From assembly GCA_023392515.1 (NCBI GenBank), contig JAEVYX010000041.1:52262-116261 (forward strand): a DNA stretch of 64,000 nt. Direction: 5' to 3'. The notes under the pieces are model-generated. The model saw only the letters and a program-made list of their open reading frames with translations. It searched no databases and was not told the DNA's origin. The stretch is from Bacillota bacterium (lineage in GTDB: Bacteria > Bacillota > Clostridia > Christensenellales > Aristaeellaceae). The translations under genes and the position numbers were made by a program. Below, piece after piece: positions 34,612 to 42,971 of the stretch (position 1 is the stretch's first letter; each line of letters starts with the position of its first letter).

Positions 34612-35577
34612 TTGAAAATCGCTCGATATATCGGAAAACGGTTAATTTTTGCGGTCATCACGCTATTTGCGTTGGTTTTAATTACGTTTCTCCTCATGCA
34701 GCTTATGCCAGGCGATCCGTTTATTGGCCCCAAAGCGCGTTCTCCGGTGGTTATGGCTGCTACCCGGGCCAAGTATGGATTGGATAAGCCGGTTTGGGAA
34801 CAGTTCCTAATTTACATCGGGAATCTTGTGCGTGGTGACTTTGGTGAATCCCTGTATTATACGGGTCGCAATGTGATCGACATCATTCTGGAGGCCTTCC
34901 CCTACTCCTTTGATCTTGGGCTTCGTGCTTTAATCTTTGGTATTATCGGCGGCCTATTGCTGGGTGTATTTGCAGGTATTCGCCGCGGAACCAAATGGGA
35001 CACTACAGCAATGCTTATTGCCATTATCGGTATATCCGTGCCAAGTTTCATCATTGGCTATTTGCTGCAATTTGGAATAAGCATTCAATTATCCTCAGTT
35101 TTCAGAAACTGGTTTGATTTGCCGAAGAAGTGGGTAATTCTTCCTGTCTCCGGCTGGGAGAAAGAATCTCAAAAGATTGTTCCAGCATTTGCGCTGGGAT
35201 TAAGCTCATTGGCAACTATTTCTCGTATGATGCGCACCAGCATCCTGGATGTTACAAACCAGGACTATATTTCTACCGCAAAAGCAAAGGGGCTTTCCCC
35301 TCGCCAAATTACAATCAGACATACGCTCAGAAATGCGATTCTACCCGTCGTAACGGTACTTGGTCCAATGGCTGCTGCCATCTTGACCGGTACGTTCGTC
35401 GTTGAAAATATATTTGCCGTACCCGGTCTGGGAAAATTCTTTGTTATCTCAGTCCAAAACCAAGATTACACCATGATTACCGGCACCACAATTTTCTATG
35501 GTGGTTTTCTCATTGTTGCAACCATGATAGTGGATATTGTATACGGCTTGGTTGATCCTCGAATTCGTATCAGTTAG
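34612..35577 (+). CDS. oppB: Oligopeptide ABC transporter permease OppB
   Basis: Inner membrane permease, about 321 residues, six hydrophobic segments. It opens KIARYIGKRLIFAVITLFALV and has the BPD-type EAA loop around SILDVTNQDYISTAKAKGLS, the conserved coupling helix, and the family C-terminus YGLVDPRIRIS. AGGAGG lies nine bases ahead of a TTG at 34612 but only three ahead of an ATG at 34606, so the TTG is preferred. It is separated from oppA by 180 bases containing a strong hairpin and followed 11 bases later by oppC. Confidence 0.95.
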   Translation: MKIARYIGKRLIFAVITLFALVLITFLLMQLMPGDPFIGPKARSPVVMAATRAKYGLDKPVWEQFLIYIGNLVRGDFGESLYYTGRNVIDIILEAFPYSFDLGLRALIFGIIGGLLLGVFAGIRRGTKWDTTAMLIAIIGISVPSFIIGYLLQFGISIQLSSVFRNWFDLPKKWVILPVSGWEKESQKIVPAFALGLSSLATISRMMRTSILDVTNQDYISTAKAKGLSPRQITIRHTLRNAILPVVTVLGPMAAAILTGTFVVENIFAVPGLGKFFVISVQNQDYTMITGTTIFYGGFLIVATMIVDIVYGLVDPRIRIS

Positions 35578-35588
35578 GAGGGGAAAAT

Positions 35589-36557
35589 ATGTCACAAATT
35601 AGCAAGGTAGACAGCGGGCTGTTTGAACCGGTAGGCCTAAATATCAAAGCTAGCGAAGGACTTTCCCGTCCTTCCTTGAGCTATATGCAGGATGCCTGGC
35701 GGCGGCTTAAGAAGAACAAAATTGCTATCGCCTCACTCATCTATATCATTTTTATTATCGTTGGTTCCATTGTATTTCCCATGATCTCGGGCTATACAAT
35801 GAGCGAACAGCATCAGGATCATGGTTTGATGCCCATGGGCTATGTCCATAAAACGGTGGACGCAAATGGCGTAGAAACAAGCCATACCCATATTTGGGGT
35901 ACTGATAAGTTCGGCCGGGATGTTTTCACCAGGGTTTGGTTTGGAGCCCGCATTTCCATGACAATTGGCATTGCTGCGGCCATCATCAATTTGTTTGTAG
36001 GTGCACTGTATGGTGGCATAGCCGGTTATTTCGGTGGAAAACTGGATAACATCATGATGCGCTTTCTGGAGATCATCAACGGCATTCCCTACATGATTGT
36101 AGTCATTTTGTTGTTGGTGGTAATGGCTCCAGGTATCGGCACCATTGTTTTGGCATATGCCGCTACAGGTTGGACAGGAATGGCAAGGTTGGTTCGCGGC
36201 CAGGTCTTGCAGCACAAGGAACAGGAATATGTTCTATCCGCGCGAGTTCTGGGTGCCAGTTCATGGCGGATCATTTTCCGTCATCTTTTGCCCAACTGCC
36301 TTAGCGTTATACTTGTGCAAATGACATTAACTATCCCAAGCGCCATCTTTACCGAAGCGTTCTTATCCTATATCGGGCTTGGCGTGCGCATTCCCCTGGC
36401 GTCCTGGGGTACGCTGTGTAACGATGGAGCGTCCTATTTCCGCATCATGCCGCATCTATTGTTCCTTCCGGCATTTTTCATTTGCCTAACGATGTTATCC
36501 TTCAACTTGCTGGGTGATGCACTACGCGATGTGCTGGATCCCCGCCTGAGAAAGTAG
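35589..36557 (+). CDS. oppC: Oligopeptide ABC transporter permease OppC
   Basis: Second permease, 322 residues. A cytoplasmic N-terminal region of about 45 residues precedes TM1, then an extracellular stretch with several His residues (EQHQDHG, KTVDANG, SHTHIWGTDKFGRDVF). The EAA loop is at YVLSARVLGASSWRIIFRHLLPN, and the C-terminus LGDALRDVLDPRLRK is typical. GGAGGGG lies upstream. The GTDKFGRDV motif is diagnostic of OppC/DppC. Confidence 0.95.
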   Translation: MSQISKVDSGLFEPVGLNIKASEGLSRPSLSYMQDAWRRLKKNKIAIASLIYIIFIIVGSIVFPMISGYTMSEQHQDHGLMPMGYVHKTVDANGVETSHTHIWGTDKFGRDVFTRVWFGARISMTIGIAAAIINLFVGALYGGIAGYFGGKLDNIMMRFLEIINGIPYMIVVILLLVVMAPGIGTIVLAYAATGWTGMARLVRGQVLQHKEQEYVLSARVLGASSWRIIFRHLLPNCLSVILVQMTLTIPSAIFTEAFLSYIGLGVRIPLASWGTLCNDGASYFRIMPHLLFLPAFFICLTMLSFNLLGDALRDVLDPRLRK

Positions 36558-36565
36558 GTATAGTG

Positions 36566-37588
36566 ATGGATCAATCTCCTCTTTTGCAGGTTAAAGATCT
36601 TGAGGTATCCTTTTTGACCTATGCCGGTGAAGTAAAAGCGGTACGGGGTGCCAGTTTTCATGTAAACCCAGGCGAAGTAATCGCTATCGTCGGCGAATCC
36701 GGCTGTGGGAAAAGTGTAACCGCAAAAGCCATTATGCAGCTCAATCCATCGCCACCGGCTGTGATTCGCGGTGGAAGCATTACGCTGGACGGTATTGACA
36801 TTCTCGCTCAAACTGATCGGCAGATGCAGGATGTTCGCGGTCGTTTGGTCAGCATGATATTTCAAGATCCCATGACCTCCTTAAATCCCACCATGCTGGT
36901 TGGCAAACAGATTACCGAGGGAATTATCAAACATCAAAAGTTTAACCGTGACGAAGCCCAGAAAAAGGCCTTGGAGCTATTGCATATCGTTCAGGTGCCT
37001 AACCCGGAGCGCAGGATCAAGCAATATCCCTTTGAGTTTTCAGGCGGCATGCGTCAGCGTGTTATGATCGCCATGGCTCTGGCATGCAACCCCAAGCTGT
37101 TGATCGCGGACGAACCCACAACAGCCTTGGATGTAACCATTCAAGCCCAGATTGTAGACTTGATGAAAGATATCCGGGATAAGATTGGCACGGCCATTAT
37201 CCTCATCACCCATGACCTTGGCGTTGTTGCCTCCCTGGCTCAGCGCATTGTGGTTATGTATGCCGGCCGCGTGGTAGAAAGCGGTTCGTCCGATGATATC
37301 TTTTATAGCCCCAAGCACCCCTACACCTGGGGTTTGTTAGACTGCATTCCCCGTTTGGATCAGGATCGTACGCAGGTATTGACGCCTATCATGGGCACTC
37401 CCCCAGACTTGATTGCACCGCCCAAGGGCTGCGCTTTTGCCAGCCGCTGCAAGCACTGCATGCGCATTTGCCGTGAGCAACAGCCGGAAACCACAACGGT
37501 TGAGGGGCAGCATAGCGCCGCTTGTTGGCTGCTCCATCCGGACGCGCCAAAGGTAACGCATCAGGCGAAAGGAGGCTTGGCAGGATGA
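36566..37588 (+). CDS. oppD: Oligopeptide ABC transporter ATP-binding protein OppD
   Basis: First ATPase of the importer. Walker A GESGCGKSVTAK, signature FSGGMRQRVMIAMAL, Walker B LLIADEPTTALDVT and switch His ITHDLG are intact. The C-terminal peptide-transporter extension carries a four-cysteine region (CAFASRCKHCMRICRE) that in homologs binds an iron-sulfur cluster. ATG at 36566 is preferred over the GTG three bases earlier. It overlaps oppF by 4 bases. Confidence 0.95.
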   Translation: MDQSPLLQVKDLEVSFLTYAGEVKAVRGASFHVNPGEVIAIVGESGCGKSVTAKAIMQLNPSPPAVIRGGSITLDGIDILAQTDRQMQDVRGRLVSMIFQDPMTSLNPTMLVGKQITEGIIKHQKFNRDEAQKKALELLHIVQVPNPERRIKQYPFEFSGGMRQRVMIAMALACNPKLLIADEPTTALDVTIQAQIVDLMKDIRDKIGTAIILITHDLGVVASLAQRIVVMYAGRVVESGSSDDIFYSPKHPYTWGLLDCIPRLDQDRTQVLTPIMGTPPDLIAPPKGCAFASRCKHCMRICREQQPETTTVEGQHSAACWLLHPDAPKVTHQAKGGLAG

Positions 37589-38556
37589 GCAATACGACTG
37601 GCAGCAAGCCGCTGTTTGAAGTACGCGGTCTGAAAAAGCACTTTGCCGTAGGGCCGAAACAATTTGTTCATGCGCTGGAAGATATCGATCTGGATGTATA
37701 TCACGGGGAAACATTAGGCCTTGTTGGCGAATCCGGCTGCGGAAAAACCACATTGGGCCGCACGATGATTCGTATTTATGAGCCTACCGCAGGCACCATC
37801 AAATATGACGGGGCAGACATTCATCATCTGAATAAAAATGAATCCAAGCATTTTTGCAAAGATGTTCAAATGATCTTTCAGGATCCATACGCCTCCCTGG
37901 ACCCCCGTATGACGGTTGGTTCCATTATTGGTGAAGGCATTACCATTCATGGCATCATGGGAGCTAAGGAACGGCAGGAGCGCATTGAGTCTCTGTTGGA
38001 CCAAGTAGGTCTCAACCGTGAACACAGCAACCGTTTCCCTCATGAGTTTTCCGGCGGCCAACGTCAGCGCATTGGTATTGCCCGTGCTTTGGCCATCGAT
38101 CCCAAGTGTATCATCTGCGATGAGCCCATATCTGCTTTGGATGTATCCATTCAAAGCCAGATTGTGAATTTGCTGCGCTCTTTACAGGATAAGCTTGGCC
38201 TTACCTATGTTTTTATCGCTCACGATCTGAGCATGGTTAAATACATCTCCAACCGCGTCGCTGTGATGTATCTTGGCCATATCATGGAAATCGCGCCAAG
38301 CAATGATATTTATCATAAGCCCTTGCATCCATACACCCAGGCGCTATTGTCCGCCATACCGATTCCGGATCCTGCCAAGGAACTGGCTAAAGAGCGGATT
38401 CTATTGTCAGGAGATGTACCCAGCGTACTCACGGAGCAAAAAGGATGCCCCTTCCGCGGCCGTTGCCGCTATGCCACCAGCCGGTGCGAACAGGAAAAGC
38501 CAAAATTAAGAGAAGTGGCACCCAAGCACATGGTTGCATGCCACTTTGCGGAATAA
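37585..38556 (+). CDS. oppF: Oligopeptide ABC transporter ATP-binding protein OppF
   Basis: Second ATPase, 323 residues. Walker A GESGCGKTT, signature FSGGQRQRIGIARAL, Walker B CIICDEPISALDVSIQ and switch His IAHDLS are intact. The C-terminal extension contains GCPFRGRCRYATSRCEQEKP. ATG at 37585 overlaps the oppD stop (ATGA) and is preceded by GGAGG within oppD. It closes the operon; no T-tract terminator is seen in the nine bases before the convergent sugar transferase gene. Confidence 0.95.
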   Translation: MSNTTGSKPLFEVRGLKKHFAVGPKQFVHALEDIDLDVYHGETLGLVGESGCGKTTLGRTMIRIYEPTAGTIKYDGADIHHLNKNESKHFCKDVQMIFQDPYASLDPRMTVGSIIGEGITIHGIMGAKERQERIESLLDQVGLNREHSNRFPHEFSGGQRQRIGIARALAIDPKCIICDEPISALDVSIQSQIVNLLRSLQDKLGLTYVFIAHDLSMVKYISNRVAVMYLGHIMEIAPSNDIYHKPLHPYTQALLSAIPIPDPAKELAKERILLSGDVPSVLTEQKGCPFRGRCRYATSRCEQEKPKLREVAPKHMVACHFAE

Positions 38557-38565
38557 GATCAAAAA

Positions 38566-40023
38566 CTAAAAGGATACTGCACCCATTTCGCTTTTTTCAA
38601 TAGTTTCCTGCTCAATAGATTCCGTCCCCGCATCTGTTTGGATGCGGGGCCATTTTTGTTCTGCGCTCTGTCCGCCAAATCCTTCGGTGCTGTCCATCCG
38701 GAAAAATACGGTGAATGTACGAAGCAGCAATTTGACATCCAGCCAAATGGAATAGTTTTCCATATACATCAAATCCATCATCAGCTTATCCCGTGCCGAT
38801 GTATTATATTTCCCCTCAATTTGTGCATAGCCCGTCAGCCCTGCCTTCATCTTTTGACGGTAAGCAAAGGCGGGAAATTCCCGAATGTATTGCGTGACAT
38901 TTTCAAGCATTTCCGGCCTGGGGCCAACCAGACTCATATCTCCTTTGAGAATATTGAATAGTTGGGGCAGTTCATCCATCCTGGTCTTGCGCAAAATTGC
39001 GCCTACCCTTGTAATCCGCTGATCGTTTTGCTGAGCGGATACCTGATTGCTGTCCATGCATGCATTTGTTGTCATGGTTCGAAATTTGAGAATTTCAAAG
39101 ATATGACCGCCAATGGTCATCCGTTTTTGACGGAAGAAAACCAGTCCCCCATCTTCTGCATGAATTGCAATCGCAGCCGCTATCATTACAGGACTTGTTA
39201 ACACAAGAACTACAGCGGCAAATACAATATCCATTGCACGCTTGATTACTTTTATGTGTAGATCCAGTTCACCCCGGGACATAAAAATGAAAGCACAATC
39301 ATCCAATATGACTTGCTGCCCATTAACCATCATCACGTCTTCCAATTCGGCAGCAGCATAAGCATTCTTGTGATTTTGATAGCAAAATTCAAGAAGCAGC
39401 CCCCGTTGTGTAGCTGGCACCTGGGCAAAGAAAACCGCGTCATTGCGCAAAATAACTTTTTTGACTTGTGCGCTTCGGTAATCTACTACATCCCGTACAT
39501 CATACTGCAAGCGATATCTGCTGATCTTTTTCATCACATGATCTGACGCTTCCTGTGAACTGGCTACTATACAACAACGTTCCGGCGGATTCACAGAAAA
39601 ATAAAGTGCATTTCCCCACCGGGTCATCAGAATAATAAATACAATTTGCATAATCATGGTGCCTATGAGAAGCAAAAAATCCAGACCAAACAATTGCAAA
39701 GACCTATATTTTGCGTCATTTACATTCATGATCTCCAGCTGGAGATAGGTAATCAAGTCGGTAATGACAGCAACCATGGCCAATGAGGATATCACAGGCC
39801 TGCTTTTCCTTTTCCCGATATCATACCCGCCATATATAGAGATGGTTCCTGCAAGCAATACGGAAAATGTAATCAGCGTAACACCGGAAGTCCGACTGAA
39901 AACCCATAATGGCAGATTATTTAGCCCTAGCATTCCGAAAAAGGATCCATAAAAAAACGTATAAAGCAGGATTCGCATCAATAGGAAGAGTCCCTGTTGC
40001 TTTTTGCTTTTCTTTTGACGCAT
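38566..40023 (-). CDS. Polyprenyl-phosphate sugar phosphotransferase (initiating glycosyltransferase)
   Basis: Transfers a sugar 1-phosphate to undecaprenyl phosphate to begin an exopolysaccharide or cell-surface glycan. The N-terminal half has four or five membrane helices; a soluble CoA-binding-like middle (CCIVASSQEASDHVMKKI) follows; the C-terminal catalytic domain contains FRQKRMTIGGHIFEILKFRTM and DELPQLFNILKGDMSLVGPRPEM. The start must lie downstream of 40083, because the promoter -10 falls inside a longer upstream frame. The ATG at 40023 has GAGGA ten bases before it. No glycosyltransferase or flippase genes are beside it, so it is an orphan initiating enzyme here. Confidence 0.9.
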   Translation of the reverse strand: MRQKKSKKQQGLFLLMRILLYTFFYGSFFGMLGLNNLPLWVFSRTSGVTLITFSVLLAGTISIYGGYDIGKRKSRPVISSLAMVAVITDLITYLQLEIMNVNDAKYRSLQLFGLDFLLLIGTMIMQIVFIILMTRWGNALYFSVNPPERCCIVASSQEASDHVMKKISRYRLQYDVRDVVDYRSAQVKKVILRNDAVFFAQVPATQRGLLLEFCYQNHKNAYAAAELEDVMMVNGQQVILDDCAFIFMSRGELDLHIKVIKRAMDIVFAAVVLVLTSPVMIAAAIAIHAEDGGLVFFRQKRMTIGGHIFEILKFRTMTTNACMDSNQVSAQQNDQRITRVGAILRKTRMDELPQLFNILKGDMSLVGPRPEMLENVTQYIREFPAFAYRQKMKAGLTGYAQIEGKYNTSARDKLMMDLMYMENYSIWLDVKLLLRTFTVFFRMDSTEGFGGQSAEQKWPRIQTDAGTESIEQETIEKSEMGAVSF

Positions 40024-40089
40024 ACTCATCATATCCTCATCCAAAGCTTCGAATTGCTTTGTACTACATACTTTTATGGCACTAGTGGT

Positions 40090-40119
40090 ATTATACATGC
40101 AGGTTAACCGCTTTGTCAA
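40090..40119 (-). promoter_or_regulatory. Promoter of the sugar transferase gene
   Basis: Minus strand TTGACA, 18-base spacer, TATAAT. It sits inside an upstream reading frame, so it sets the gene start downstream. Confidence 0.75.
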
Positions 40120-40155
40120 AGGAGATGGCCCTGGTCCGAGTTTTATGGATTAAAT

Positions 40156-40197
40156 TTACAAAGTAAAAGATAATTTTGCCTTGACATACAAAGCAAA
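40156..40197. repeat. Paired TACAAAGYAAA direct repeats flanking the marR -35
   Basis: TTACAAAGTAAA (40156-40167) and ATACAAAGCAAA (40186-40197) are near-identical copies with a 30-base period, about three helical turns. The second overlaps the -35/spacer of the marR promoter. Confidence 0.4.
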
Positions 40198-40209
40198 CAG
40201 CGCTACAAT
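40181..40209 (+). promoter_or_regulatory. Promoter of the marR-ABC exporter operon
   Basis: TTGACA, 17-base spacer, TACAAT, close to consensus. It lies within a longer upstream reading frame, so translation must begin downstream. Confidence 0.75.
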
Positions 40210-40226
40210 TCAACAACCGGATTTTG

Positions 40227-40238
40227 TTAGCCGGCTAA
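40227..40238. promoter_or_regulatory. 12-bp perfect palindrome in the marR leader (possible operator)
   Basis: TTAGCCGGCTAA is a perfect palindrome about 20 bases downstream of the predicted start and ahead of the ribosome site. A MarR dimer binding here would block its own operon. Confidence 0.5.
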
Positions 40239-40261
40239 TTAATTTTGGAGGTTACATTCCT

Positions 40262-40738
40262 TTGGATAATGAATCGGAACAGATTTTTGAAATGCATCAC
40301 AGAATACATCACCAGTTTTTTCAATGTGTAAACCGAATGTTGGAAAACCCCGCCGTGCATCCAGGGCAAGCAGCCCTTATTGGAAAACTCATGCGGCACG
40401 GGTCGCTAAGCCAGGCCGCGCTTTGCCGCCGTTTGGACGTAAGCGCAGCCACGGTCGCTGTGTCATTGCAGCGCTTGGAAAAGCAGGGTTTTCTAACAAG
40501 AGTGCAAAATCCGAATGATCTTCGTGAAAAGCTATTATGTCTCACACCTGAGGGTGAAAAAATAGCCGAAGAAATAGAACATGCGGTCGTCTTTGTGCAA
40601 AAGCAAGCAATTGAAGGTTTTACATCTGAAGAATTCGCTCAACTGAGAGAATTCATTATACGCATCTCTGCCAATCTTGAATCATGCAAAGATAAATTAT
40701 CCTCCCCAGAAAAGTCCGGCAAATCGCAAGGAGTGTGA
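40262..40738 (+). CDS. MarR family transcriptional regulator
   Basis: Winged-helix regulator of about 158 residues, likely autorepressing and controlling the exporter genes that follow. The helix-turn-helix is visible as GSLSQAALCRRLDVSAATVAVSLQRLEKQGFLTRV, followed by the wing NPNDLREKLLCLTPEGEKIAE. The start is TTG at 40262 with GGAGG ten bases upstream; starts further upstream would lie on the promoter. Its stop is eight bases ahead of the first exporter subunit, so it is in the same transcript, a common layout for drug-responsive exporters. Confidence 0.92.
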   Translation: MDNESEQIFEMHHRIHHQFFQCVNRMLENPAVHPGQAALIGKLMRHGSLSQAALCRRLDVSAATVAVSLQRLEKQGFLTRVQNPNDLREKLLCLTPEGEKIAEEIEHAVVFVQKQAIEGFTSEEFAQLREFIIRISANLESCKDKLSSPEKSGKSQGV

Positions 40739-40745
40739 TTGTGGC

Positions 40746-42971
40746 ATGACCCACATGTTTAAGTATTTGAAATCCTCCGTACTTTTTATTTTGCTGATCG
40801 TGGTCTTTTTATCGGTGCAAGCCGTTTGCGATTTAGCACTTCCTACCTATACGGCTCACATCGTTGATATAGGCATTCAGCAGCAGGGTGTTGAGGGGCC
40901 GACACCTGCAGTGATCCGGGCCTCGGAATTAAACTCGTTATCACTTCTCATGCAGCAGGACAAGTATAAGGAGCTTGTAGAGCCTAATTATTCGCTGCTT
41001 CCCACGATGGAGGGTGGAAGATACCCGCTTCAAGCCACCGAACCATTGTATCAATTGAATAACGTTGATCGTGATACCCTTGCACAAATGGATTTAGTCT
41101 TTAGTAAAGCAATTCTCATTCGTACCGTACTGTCAGGAAAAGTTCCGGAAGGTCTGGGGCTGACTGGGATTCCTGACTTGTCAGCCATCCTGCCCCAAAA
41201 TGTTGATTTAGCCAGTGCTCTTTCCTTGCTTCCGGCAGATCAGCGTGAGGGTATGCTTTCTACTTTTGCGGAGAGCATTGCTCAATTCCCGGAATCCATG
41301 CTTCAACAATTTGCTATTGCCGCTGTGCGTACAGAATATGAAACTATCGGCATTGACCTTGGCAAGCAGCAATCAGATTACATTCTCTTGGCCGGGCTGA
41401 AAATGCTTCTTGTTGCCCTTGGCGGCATGGCGGCAGCGGTCCTGGTAGGTTTCCTTGGCTCGCGTATCGCCGCAACGCTGGGCCGTGACCTCCGCCGCAA
41501 AGTGTTCTCCCGTGTACTTTCATTTTCTCAGCGGGAGATGGACAGTTTTTCCACCGCATCCCTCATAACACGCTCCACAAATGATATCCAGCAGGTGCAG
41601 ATGATTATGGTTTTTCTTCTGCGCATGGTGATATATGCGCCGATCCTTGGTGCCGGAGGCGTCATAAAAGTAATGGAAACTAATAGATCCATGGCATGGA
41701 TCATAGCGCTTGCTGTGGCCATTATCCTTGTTATTGTGGGAACACTGTATGTATTTGCCATGCCTCGTTTTAAAAAGCTTCAAACGTATGTTGACCAGTT
41801 AAACCGGGTCGCCCGAGAAATTCTTACGGGCTTGCCTGTGATCCGCGCCTTCAATACGCAGAAAAAGGAAGAAGACCGTTTTGAGCGGGCCAATAAGGTT
41901 TTAAACAAAACTCAGCTCTTTGTCACGCGAATGATGTCCGGCATGATGCCCCTTATGATGCTCGTAATGAACGGTATCACCCTTTTGGTGCTGTGGGTAG
42001 GCGCCCATGGCATTAGCAACGGCGCCATGCAGGTTGGCGATATGATGGCCTTTATACAGTATGCGATGCAGATCATTATGTCGTTCCTGATGATCTCCAT
42101 GATGTCCGTCATGCTGCCGCGGGCCTCTGTGGCTGCAAAGCGCATCGATGAGGTCATTACAACCCCTTCTACGTTGGTAGACCCAGCCAACCCTGTTGCA
42201 TTTGATCCTAACACGCGGGGCGTAGTTCAATTCCAAGACGTTAGCTTCCGTTATCCTGGTGCTTCGGAGGATACCTTAAGCCATATCAGCTTTACCGCGC
42301 AGCCTGGTCAAACAACAGCCATATTAGGCGGTACAGGATCAGGAAAGTCAACCCTGGTACATCTGATTCCCCGTTTTTATGATGTAACGGATGGGCATGT
42401 GCTGATTGATGGCCGTGATGTGAGTGAAGTCTCGCAAAAAGATCTGCGCAAACGCATCGGTTTTGTTCCTCAAAAGGGTGTTCTGTTCTCCGGTACAATA
42501 GCTTCCAATATAGCATATGGCGTGTCAGATGCCTCCGACGAAGAATTGAATAAAGCAGCCGCCATTGCCCAAGCGGATGGATTTATTGAAGAAAAGGCTG
42601 ACCGGTACGAATCAAAGGTTTCCCAGGGCGGCACCAATGTATCGGGTGGTCAAAAGCAGCGTTTGTCAATTGCAAGGGCAATCCTAAAGCGCCCTGAGGT
42701 TTATGTGTTTGATGACAGTTTCTCCGCGCTGGATTTTAAAACCGATGCAGCATTACGCTCGGCTTTAAAGCAGGAGACAGCGGACAGCACGGTCATCATT
42801 GTAGCCCAGCGCATCAGCACAGTGCTGCATGCCGAGCAAATAATTGTGCTGGATGATGGGAAAATCGTAGGTACCGGTACGCACCGGGAATTGATGAACT
42901 CCTGTGAGGTCTATCGTCAAATCGCCACAAGCCAGTTGTCCAAGGAGGAATTAAATCATGCAAACAAATAA
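40746..42971 (+). CDS. Heterodimeric ABC exporter subunit A (degenerate Walker B, large external insertion)
   Basis: Membrane-plus-ATPase half of a type IV ABC exporter, about 741 residues. Between TM1 (about 8-35) and TM2 there is an insertion of roughly 160 residues, predicted to be outside the cell. The NBD has Walker A GGTGSGKST, a canonical signature VSGGQKQR, and Walker B ending in DDSF, where the catalytic Glu would be, so its own site is non-catalytic. The ATG at 40746 has AAGGAG 12 bases upstream; an ATG nine bases on is an alternative. It overlaps subunit B by 14 bases. Confidence 0.92.
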   Translation: MTHMFKYLKSSVLFILLIVVFLSVQAVCDLALPTYTAHIVDIGIQQQGVEGPTPAVIRASELNSLSLLMQQDKYKELVEPNYSLLPTMEGGRYPLQATEPLYQLNNVDRDTLAQMDLVFSKAILIRTVLSGKVPEGLGLTGIPDLSAILPQNVDLASALSLLPADQREGMLSTFAESIAQFPESMLQQFAIAAVRTEYETIGIDLGKQQSDYILLAGLKMLLVALGGMAAAVLVGFLGSRIAATLGRDLRRKVFSRVLSFSQREMDSFSTASLITRSTNDIQQVQMIMVFLLRMVIYAPILGAGGVIKVMETNRSMAWIIALAVAIILVIVGTLYVFAMPRFKKLQTYVDQLNRVAREILTGLPVIRAFNTQKKEEDRFERANKVLNKTQLFVTRMMSGMMPLMMLVMNGITLLVLWVGAHGISNGAMQVGDMMAFIQYAMQIIMSFLMISMMSVMLPRASVAAKRIDEVITTPSTLVDPANPVAFDPNTRGVVQFQDVSFRYPGASEDTLSHISFTAQPGQTTAILGGTGSGKSTLVHLIPRFYDVTDGHVLIDGRDVSEVSQKDLRKRIGFVPQKGVLFSGTIASNIAYGVSDASDEELNKAAAIAQADGFIEEKADRYESKVSQGGTNVSGGQKQRLSIARAILKRPEVYVFDDSFSALDFKTDAALRSALKQETADSTVIIVAQRISTVLHAEQIIVLDDGKIVGTGTHRELMNSCEVYRQIATSQLSKEELNHANK

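Noticed and set aside
40024..40119. Longer N-terminus for the sugar transferase
   Set aside because: A strong promoter with its -10 inside this stretch places transcription start downstream.
40181..40261. An upstream start for the MarR gene at 40181
   Set aside because: That codon is the TTGACA of the promoter itself, so it lies upstream of the transcript start.
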